NCBI GenBank assembly: GCA_903875605.1
Contig: CAIQWT010000076.1
Span: forward strand, 25,251 to 89,250
Direction of reading: 5' to 3'
Source: an uncultured Geobacteraceae bacterium
GTDB taxonomy: Bacteria; Desulfobacterota; Desulfuromonadia; Geobacterales; Pseudopelobacteraceae
Length of the DNA stretch: 64,000 nt
The first letter of the stretch is position 1. Each line of letters begins with the position of its first letter. Positions 56,800-64,000 of this stretch are shown here, in pieces. Below the pieces are notes generated by a model that searched no databases, was not told where the DNA came from, and saw only the letters and a list, made by a program, of their open reading frames with translations. The position numbers and the translations under genes are program-made.

Positions 56800-57453
56800 C
56801 TAAAATCCCATATCAGCGTTGACTACGAGGACGTGAAGATCGGTAAAGCGTGGTCTTCGATCAATTATAGTAGTCACCCTGCAGAGGCGATCCGGTGATT
56901 TGCAGTCACTGCAAAAGCCGGTGCTGCGGCAGGGTGTGTTAAAATTTAGACGTTTTGAGTTGGGCGGAGTTGCCCATGCCTTGATACGATCAATGGCATC
57001 TTGAGTTGTGCCGTCAACAAGCTTGTTGCGACCAACGACGACAATCACTTTACGTGGTCCGAAGAACATTGCCGCAACGCGGTTTCCAGTGGCATCGATA
57101 TTTACCAGTTCACCGTTAAGCGTAAGTGCATTGCAGCCGGACAAAAACAGGTCACAGGTAAGCTGACGCCGCATGATTTCCATCTTTTCGTCGCGTGAAA
57201 AAGATGGTGAACCATGATTGAGAATCTCTTTGCCCTGTTCACGCAGCATCTGCTCTACACCCAGCGATACGATTGACATTGAACCACCGAAACCAACAGA
57301 CATGGAATCAGTGGCAGCGGTTATGATGTAGTCAATAGCATCTTGAGGAGCGGCGCAGTAGTGCGCGATAAATTCGTTTTTTTCAAGTGCCGAAACGGTC
57401 TTCCGGCACTTCTGCTCATGTGTCCACTCGACAAGCTCTTCTGTCATTCCCAT
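56800..57453 (-). CDS. LUD-domain protein
   Basis: This is a 217-residue LUD (lactate utilisation/DUF162) domain protein. Motifs are SVGFGGSMSIVSLGVEQML, HGSPSFSRDEKMEIMRRQLTCDLFLSGCNALTLNGELVNIDATGNRVAAMFFGP (in parts), and a C-terminal Cys cluster (CRSTGFCSDCKSPDRLC). It is a stand-alone type, not the LutB or LutC of lactate oxidation, so its role is unknown. AGGGGA precedes ATG 57453. It is between ppi and comF. Confidence 0.88.
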   Translation of the reverse strand: MGMTEELVEWTHEQKCRKTVSALEKNEFIAHYCAAPQDAIDYIITAATDSMSVGFGGSMSIVSLGVEQMLREQGKEILNHGSPSFSRDEKMEIMRRQLTCDLFLSGCNALTLNGELVNIDATGNRVAAMFFGPRKVIVVVGRNKLVDGTTQDAIDRIKAWATPPNSKRLNFNTPCRSTGFCSDCKSPDRLCRVTTIIDRRPRFTDLHVLVVNADMGF

Positions 57454-57463
57454 CTTATTTCCC

Positions 57464-58039
57464 CTACTTCACAATTTTCACAGATTTGATGGTGACAGGT
57501 TCAATCGGGACGTTCTGGAATACTGAATTTTTCTTTGCCTGCGGTGTCGAAACAATTTTATCGACGACATCCATGCCATCAATCACTTTGCCGAACACGG
57601 CATAGCCGAAGCCATCAGGATTGGGCTTATTGAGGGAGTTGTTGTTGGCAACATTAATGAAGAACTGTGATGTAGCGCTGTTTGGATCCCCGGAACGAGC
57701 CATCGAAAGCGTACCGCGATCATTTTTCAGACCGTTGTCCGCTTCGTTTTTGATAGCAGGCAGATTGCCCGGTTTCGGTGTGAGATTTGCTGTCAATCCA
57801 CCCCCCTGAGCCATGAAGCCGGGGATAACGCGATGGAACGTAGTGCCACCGTAATAGCCGCTTTTTGTATAATCTAGAAAATTCTTAACGCTTATTGGAG
57901 CTTCCTTTTCAAGTAGCTCGATCTTGATGTTGCCAAGCGAAGTTTCCATGTTGACAACCGGGTTCTTCTTTCCTTCAGCACAGGCAATTCCTGCAATAAA
58001 ACAAACAACAAGAACGGCAACCAACAATTTTTTAAACAT
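57464..58039 (-). CDS. Exported cyclophilin-type peptidyl-prolyl isomerase
   Basis: This 191-residue protein starts at ATG 58039 with GGAGG upstream; the longer reading is rejected. A signal peptide (about 1-20, ending IAGIACAEG) precedes a PpiA-like cyclophilin domain: NMETSLGNIKIELLEKEAPISVKNFLDY (in parts), TFHRVIPGFMAQGG, SMARSGDPNSATSQFFINV, and AVFGKVIDGMDVVDKI. The catalytic Arg (FHRVI) is present. It acts in the periplasm. It is the first gene of ppi-LUD-comF. Confidence 0.93.
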   Translation of the reverse strand: MFKKLLVAVLVVCFIAGIACAEGKKNPVVNMETSLGNIKIELLEKEAPISVKNFLDYTKSGYYGGTTFHRVIPGFMAQGGGLTANLTPKPGNLPAIKNEADNGLKNDRGTLSMARSGDPNSATSQFFINVANNNSLNKPNPDGFGYAVFGKVIDGMDVVDKIVSTPQAKKNSVFQNVPIEPVTIKSVKIVK

Positions 58040-58209
58040 GATAACCTCCGAAAGATATAACTGAATAGTGGCGGGGACTATACGCCAGAAAACTCGTAAA
58101 ATCAACCTAATGGGCTTTGTATCACAAACGCCCGGTGACAATTACTATGTATGGAATTCTATTTCGATAGGTGTCCCAGTGCTGAACCCGCCAGGCATTT
58201 TGCTGTGGG

Positions 58210-59172
58210 TTACATGTGGCCCGTGTCCTTGCCCTGCACCAGTTCCGTCAGGCACTGGATAAACAGAGACGAGCTGTTCAGTGACTCCATGCGTCGGAAC
58301 GTTGTAATGCCAAGGTGCTCTGCAACTTCACGATATTCAATGTCAATTTCGTGTAATGTCTCAATATGGTCCGAGACAAAGGAGAGCGGAACCATCAAAA
58401 TATCGGTGTGTCCGGCTGCAGCCAGTTCCTTGAGTTTGTCGCCAGTGGATGGTTCCAGCCATTTGACAGGGCCGGCACGGGATTGAAAGGCTAGATGGTG
58501 CGATACGCTGCCGAGTTGATCCATGACCAGTCGCACCGTTGCCTGGATGTGATCAAGATATGGATCACCGTCGGTGATAAATGACTGTGGCAGTGAATGA
58601 GCCGAGAAAAAGAGTTGAACTTTTGAGCGATCGGTAAATGTTGCCAATGATTGTTCAATCTTTTCTACAAGAGCTTTGATATAGAGCGGATGATCAAAAA
58701 ACTGGCGTACGGAGCGGAGCTTAACAGCAGGAGAACACTTTTTCAGCCAGCGTTCCAGGTCATTAAAGCTTGATCCGGATGTAGCCCGCGAATAGTGGGG
58801 GTAGAGCGAAACAGCAATGATCTTTTGTATCCCCTCTTTTTGGATGGCCGCCAAAGCTTCATGGGCAAATGGATGCCAGTAGCGCATGGCTACAAAGCAC
58901 CGGTATGAACCTCCCAATGAGATCTCAAGCGCTGCTGCCTGTTGTTCCGTCAACTCACGCAGGGGGGATTTGCCGCCGATCTGACGGTAGTTGGCGGCAC
59001 TTTTTGGTGCACGGCGCTTTACTATCATTCTGGCGATAAAAGGCTGCATAAAAGCCGGCCCGATTTTGATGATATCGCGGTCGGAAAATAGATTGTAGAG
59101 AAAAGGTTCCACCGATTCCACTGAATCGGGACCGCCCATCTGAAGGAGTATTACGCCGGTTATTTCAGACAT
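58210..59172 (-). CDS. hemH: HemH, ferrochelatase
   Basis: This 320-residue enzyme inserts Fe2+ into protoporphyrin IX (or coproporphyrin III in some lineages). Family motifs are [54 protein letters not shown] [24 protein letters not shown] (active His), and [18 protein letters not shown] (Glu/His pair). The AhbD-like gene in this window represents a different heme route, so which is used is open. A cupin gene ends 3 bases before it (59176) on the same strand. Confidence 0.95.
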   Translation of the reverse strand: MSEITGVILLQMGGPDSVESVEPFLYNLFSDRDIIKIGPAFMQPFIARMIVKRRAPKSAANYRQIGGKSPLRELTEQQAAALEISLGGSYRCFVAMRYWHPFAHEALAAIQKEGIQKIIAVSLYPHYSRATSGSSFNDLERWLKKCSPAVKLRSVRQFFDHPLYIKALVEKIEQSLATFTDRSKVQLFFSAHSLPQSFITDGDPYLDHIQATVRLVMDQLGSVSHHLAFQSRAGPVKWLEPSTGDKLKELAAAGHTDILMVPLSFVSDHIETLHEIDIEYREVAEHLGITTFRRMESLNSSSLFIQCLTELVQGKDTGHM

Positions 59173-59175
59173 GTC

Positions 59176-59493
59176 CTACGACCGTATCATGACCAGCAGC
59201 ATTTTAAACGCTTTGACCGCTTTCAGCTCGTGCGGAATATTTGCCGGCATAATAATCATCTGGCCGGTCGTTACGGTGTGCGCTTCACCATTAATAACCA
59301 CTTCAGCCTCACCATCCACTATCTGCACAAATGCGTCATAGGGAACCGTGTGCTCGCTTAAACCCTGTCCGGCACCAAAGGAAAATACTGTCACCGTACC
59401 GACTTTTTTATCTATCAGTGTCTTGCTGACCACTGAACCCTCATTATAGGTAACAAGCTCACTTAATGTTAATGCGTTGCCGATCAATTCCAT
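59176..59493 (-). CDS. Small cupin-domain protein
   Basis: This is a 105-residue single cupin. The beta-barrel motif 1 is GAGQGLSEHTVPYDAFVQIVDGEAEVVING (in parts), where the usual second His of HxH is Glu-His (SEHTVP), and motif 2 is IIMPANIPHELKAV. The metal site seems partial. It shares a transcript with hemH just downstream and lies beyond the groEL terminator. Function is unknown. Confidence 0.85.
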   Translation of the reverse strand: MELIGNALTLSELVTYNEGSVVSKTLIDKKVGTVTVFSFGAGQGLSEHTVPYDAFVQIVDGEAEVVINGEAHTVTTGQMIIMPANIPHELKAVKAFKMLLVMIRS

Positions 59494-59548
59494 AAAACCC
59501 CCGATTGCAAAACTTTATTCGTCATATATTAGTATAGTAGCTCATCAG

Positions 59549-59586
59549 CACAAAAAAACAAAGGCGGAAAACCGTAGTTTTCCGCC
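59549..59586 (-). terminator. Terminator after groEL
   Basis: On the minus strand a 10-bp stem GGCGGAAAAC/GTTTTCCGCC (59586-59577 with 59572-59563) with a 4-base loop is followed by TTTGTTTTTTTG. It lies 50 bases beyond the groEL stop and ends the groESL operon. Confidence 0.9.
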
Positions 59587-59636
59587 CATGCCTATCAAAA
59601 ACATCTATGTTGTGATGCCATGATCAGGTGTACAGC

Positions 59637-61307
<1,671 letters not shown>

Positions 61308-61356
61308 TTAATTTGTAATTTAGGGGCAAACTGCGTCTGCCCGTTTTGGTTTTAAT

Positions 61357-61644
61357 TTATTCTACAACGGCCAGGATGTCGTCTTCACGCATCATGAGGT
61401 AGTCGTCACCATCAACTTTGATTTCTGTACCGGCATATTTACCGAACAAAACAGTATCGCCGACTTTTACATCAAGTGGCAGTACTTTGCCGTCTTCAGT
61501 TTTCTTGCCGTTACCGACAGCCACTATTTCGCCGCGCTGTGGTTTTTCTTTAGCTGTTTCAGGGATAAATAGTCCCCCGGCTGTTTTAGTTTCTTCTTCT
61601 ACTCTCTTTACAATGATGCGGTCCTGAAGTGGTCGTAAATTCAT
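61357..61644 (-). CDS. groES: GroES, 10 kDa co-chaperonin
   Basis: This 95-residue co-chaperonin has [38 protein letters not shown] (mobile loop region), [16 protein letters not shown] and [13 protein letters not shown]. It caps the GroEL ring. AGGAG lies about 8 bases ahead of ATG 61644. It is the first gene of groESL downstream of the CIRCE operator. Confidence 0.99.
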   Translation of the reverse strand: MNLRPLQDRIIVKRVEEETKTAGGLFIPETAKEKPQRGEIVAVGNGKKTEDGKVLPLDVKVGDTVLFGKYAGTEIKVDGDDYLMMREDDILAVVE

Positions 61645-61692
61645 CTGTACTTCTCCTTTCTATCCATGTGTGGTGTGGTGGTGAGATTGATA

Positions 61693-61719
61693 TTAGCACT
61701 CAGTGCTGTCGAGTGCTAA
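61693..61719 (-). promoter_or_regulatory. CIRCE operator (HrcA binding site)
   Basis: A perfect TTAGCACTC-N9-GAGTGCTAA lies between the groES promoter and its ATG. It is the target of the HrcA repressor, so groESL is induced by heat and by a shortage of free GroEL. hrcA itself is not in the window. Confidence 0.98.
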
Positions 61720-61728
61720 TACTCTCGG

Positions 61729-61757
61729 AATATAAACAGCACCATTTCAAAAATCAA
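61729..61757 (-). promoter_or_regulatory. Sigma-70 promoter of groESL
   Basis: On the minus strand TTGATT (61757-61752) and TATATT (61734-61729) are separated by 17 bases. The CIRCE element begins 10 bases downstream, overlapping the expected start of transcription, so HrcA binding would block the promoter. Confidence 0.8.
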
Positions 61758-61858
61758 GGGGTAACTGAAAAAATAAAAAGTGTGTTCTATAATAGCCCGA
61801 AAAAGTGTTGTTCTGTATTGTCATGTTTGCAGTTGTAACGACGGCTTCTCCCAAAAAA

Positions 61859-62707
61859 CTAGATAACATCTTCATTCTCAAAACGCTTAAAAAGTAATAC
61901 CCCAAGAATAAGGCAATAAAAAAGGATATTGATGAGTGGATACAGAGAGCCTAATCCATGAAATGGTTCTCTTTCAATCAACGTAGATGCCAACTGCTGA
62001 ACGCCTAAGAGCTTTGGCCATAAATAATAAACAATTTTCCACCATGTCAAATCTGACTGTGTACCGGTACCTGATTGCTGCACTATCGACTGTGCCATCT
62101 GACTGTGGCTGGCAGCAGCTATGCCGTCACCCATAAAGCCAACAATACCGATGCCCAGGACAGAAAGAAAAGCAATAATATCTGGCATCAAAAGCGACAG
62201 AAGAAGCACAGCAATAACCACAAAGAGCAGGTTGAGAGAACATAGCAGTGAGGCCACGAGGTATTCAGGCATGAAAACCTTCAAATTGATGGATGTGGTC
62301 AGGAATACAATGCTATGCAAAATGAACATGAATAGTATCGATAAGACCCATAACCCGATGATCTTTCCTATAACGTACTGCCACCTGGCTATCGGTTTGG
62401 ACAAAATACACGATTGCATCCCTTCGTTCCGCTCGTTCCTGAATATTCGCATCGAAAGTAAGGCTGTTATGACCATCACACCAGTAGCAATGATGTGGAA
62501 AGTCACCTTCGATAAAGTTCTGACAATAGTTGCGGCATCAAGAGCCTGTCCGTTCACCATGTAACTGCCTTGATAACAACCACGAATCAGGAATACGCAT
62601 ATGGCGCAGATAACTAAGATGCTGACAAAACTTTTATGCCGCATTTCATCAACAAGCGTGTATTTAATAATCCTTCTAATGGGGGTAAGCGCTTTCCAAG
62701 TTTCCAT
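61859..62707 (-). CDS. ABC-2 type transporter permease
   Basis: This 282-residue membrane protein has six helices, including IIATGVMVITALLSMRIF and LFVVIAVLLLSLLMP, of the NatB/CcmB-like ABC-2 class. There is no clue to the substrate. The ATPase gene directly precedes it (2709 stop region at 62709, 1 base apart), so it is an ABC exporter pair. It ends before the groES promoter on the same strand. Confidence 0.85.
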   Translation of the reverse strand: METWKALTPIRRIIKYTLVDEMRHKSFVSILVICAICVFLIRGCYQGSYMVNGQALDAATIVRTLSKVTFHIIATGVMVITALLSMRIFRNERNEGMQSCILSKPIARWQYVIGKIIGLWVLSILFMFILHSIVFLTTSINLKVFMPEYLVASLLCSLNLLFVVIAVLLLSLLMPDIIAFLSVLGIGIVGFMGDGIAAASHSQMAQSIVQQSGTGTQSDLTWWKIVYYLWPKLLGVQQLASTLIEREPFHGLGSLYPLINILFYCLILGVLLFKRFENEDVI

Positions 62708-62708
62708 A

Positions 62709-63413
62709 TCAACCTTTCACCACTCTTACAAACACATCTTCCAGAGTGTCACCGCCCTTGACAATGTCGGAAATGGCGTCTTTTACCAAAAGCTTGCCAC
62801 GGTTGATTATAGCCGCGGTATCGCATATCTTTTCGACTTCCGACAGAAGGTGTGAATTTAGGAAGATAGTCATGCCTTGACCTTTTAGCGAATCCAGAAG
62901 CTGGCGTAATTCCCTGATACCGATGGGGTCCAGACCGCCAGTGGGCTCATCCAGAATTAACAGTTTTGGGTCTCCCAAAAGTGAGGCGCCAAAGCCAAAC
63001 CTTTGAACCATGCCCTTGGAATAAGTGCCTGCTTTTGCATGCTCTCTACCTTGCATTCCGATCATCTCGACAATGCGCCTGCATTGATCAATAGCACTGG
63101 ACGGGCTTAAATCCAATAATTCAGCACAACGCATGAGGTATTGCCACCCTGAAAGGTTCACTGGAATATGGTGGTTTTCGGCAAGATAACCGATTGACGT
63201 TCGGCTTTCTGCAAGTGTGCTTGGGATGCCATTTAATAATAAGTCTCCCGATGTTGGTCGTGTAAAATCAAGCAGCATCTTGACAATTGTCGTTTTCCCT
63301 GCGCCATTGGGTCCAAGCAGAGCAAAACACTCTCCTACCTTGACAGAGAAGGAGACATCGTCAACAGCTATCAGGGAATCATATCGTTTGGTAACGTTTT
63401 TTAACTCAATCAT
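62709..63413 (-). CDS. ABC transporter ATPase (NatA-like)
   Basis: This 234-residue ATPase has Walker A LLGPNGAGKTT, signature TYSKGMVQRFG (SKGM in place of SGGQ, frequent in ABC-2 exporters), Walker B LLILDEPTGGLDP and H-loop LNSHLLSEVEK. The pairing with the six-helix permease suggests an exporter of unknown substrate. Start ATG 63413 has no strong ribosome site that I can see. Confidence 0.92.
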   Translation of the reverse strand: MIELKNVTKRYDSLIAVDDVSFSVKVGECFALLGPNGAGKTTIVKMLLDFTRPTSGDLLLNGIPSTLAESRTSIGYLAENHHIPVNLSGWQYLMRCAELLDLSPSSAIDQCRRIVEMIGMQGREHAKAGTYSKGMVQRFGFGASLLGDPKLLILDEPTGGLDPIGIRELRQLLDSLKGQGMTIFLNSHLLSEVEKICDTAAIINRGKLLVKDAISDIVKGGDTLEDVFVRVVKG

Positions 63414-63507
63414 ATAATGGGCTCTTATTAAATTCCCTATTTTTTACAGCCATAACCAAAGCTTTTGGCTGGCAAATGTGTAGTCCCGTATAGAACATCA
63501 GTACGGC

Positions 63508-64000
63508 TCATTTCTGAAACTTTTTACCGATGGAGAAGGCCTTGCCGATACGCGAGGTAACACCATGATACCCTTTGCCGGACGTATCATAGATCAACGG
63601 CTGGATTTTCATGATATCCAGGTGACCCTCCTCACCAAAAACGTCTTCACTGCCTTTGACATCGATAATCTCACCGATAAACTGTGTATGCAGACCAATC
63701 TCAATTGTATGCAGCAGGCGGCATTCCAGCACGACTGGAAATTCTTCCGCATAAGGAGCATCTACCAGGTCACTTTTGACAGGAGTTAAGCCGGTAGCAA
63801 CAAACTTGTTGATGTCACGGCCTGACGCAATACCGCAGAAATCAGCTTCGGCCATTTTACTTTGGCAGGCAATTCCGACCGTGAATGCCTTGCGTTCAAT
63901 GATTCCGTTATAAGAATACGTTGCTTTACGCAGAGATACGGCAACGCATGGCGGCTGTGAACAGCAGATGCCCCCCCAGGCCGCATTCATAAGGTTTGGC
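63508..64000 (-). CDS. Flavin reductase-like protein (5' end cut by the window)
   Basis: The frame stays open past the ATG at 63990 to the window edge (codons for Pro-Asn-Leu precede the Met), so the true start is outside. The visible part has [54 protein letters not shown] (in parts) and a C-terminal strand, matching flavin reductase/FMN-binding split-barrel proteins (about 190 residues). The Gly-rich start of the family lies beyond the edge. It probably binds FMN; the partner is unknown. Confidence 0.85.
   Translation of the reverse strand, partial: PNLMNAAWGGICCSQPPCVAVSLRKATYSYNGIIERKAFTVGIACQSKMAEADFCGIASGRDINKFVATGLTPVKSDLVDAPYAEEFPVVLECRLLHTIEIGLHTQFIGEIIDVKGSEDVFGEEGHLDIMKIQPLIYDTSGKGYHGVTSRIGKAFSIGKKFQK

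Noticed and set aside
61630..61690. Second CIRCE or heat-shock operator near groES
   Set aside because: Only the single perfect CIRCE at 61693-61719 is present; the region beneath has just the groES ribosome site.

Overview
The window reads as chromosomal DNA of a Geobacter-like bacterium (Desulfuromonadales/Geobacterales, Desulfobacterota). This is an inference from the gene set: the DapL lysine route, a bacteriohemerythrin, ResB/CcsB cytochrome c biogenesis, a short GNAT-type N-acetylglutamate synthase, a DUF4212-plus-SSS symporter pair, UPF0182, a SAP-domain Cys-rich microprotein and a radical-SAM protein resembling heme synthase AhbD. No rRNA, CRISPR array or intact mobile element was seen. 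There is one tRNA gene, tRNA-Phe(GAA).

Layout. 1-4273: end of the Kdp potassium ATPase operon (kdpB 3' end, kdpC, kdpD, kdpE). 4274-6655: a small decayed genomic island next to the 3' end of tRNA-Phe, with a truncated P4-type integrase, a winged-helix replication/regulatory-like protein and two small phage-like ORFs. 6656-10991: tRNA-Phe, a radical-SAM enzyme, periplasmic folding factor PpiD, purC and a SAP microprotein. 11058-14787 (minus strand): bacteriohemerythrin, a LonB-type protease and an HD hydrolase. 14874-18575 (plus strand): ligA, an HDOD protein and a DUF1847 protein. 18586-26191 (minus strand): cobyrinate diamide synthase coupled to a TonB-like protein, a compact four-gene symporter operon that includes a degenerate nucleotidyltransferase, trmB and tag. 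26302-31800 (plus strand): a diguanylate cyclase, then lysA-dapA-dapB-dapL, a complete late lysine/diaminopimelate branch.

31867-36440 is a polar amino-acid ABC transporter whose permease carries a periplasmic TPR-like N-terminal extension, overlapped by a penicillin-binding protein gene. An Ig-like lipoprotein and an outer-membrane barrel follow. 39266-41527 holds dbpA, an antitoxin with a deleted PIN toxin, and a Cys-rich exported protein. 41654-43884 is resB-ccsB. TerC at 44112 lies behind a yybP-ykoY (manganese) riboswitch with its terminator. UPF0182, PGPGW, a GreA/B-like protein and a DTW-domain protein follow. 50125-53241 (minus strand) holds plsY, a lipoprotein, bamD and a FabMG-like protein. 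hypE-ybaK-argA run forward. On the minus strand the rest is an Rrf2 regulator, ppi-LUD-comF, hemH-cupin, groES-groEL behind a perfect CIRCE operator, an ABC exporter and a flavin reductase cut by the window end.

The features most worth a second look are the degenerate DUF294-like subunit in the symporter operon, the TPR-permease fusion, the internally deleted PIN toxin beside an intact antitoxin, the island remnant at tRNA-Phe, the promoter-hairpin leader of ppiD with a possible second copy upstream of the SAP microprotein, and the FNR-type box upstream of a tiny membrane ORF. Nothing here proves an entirely new system.
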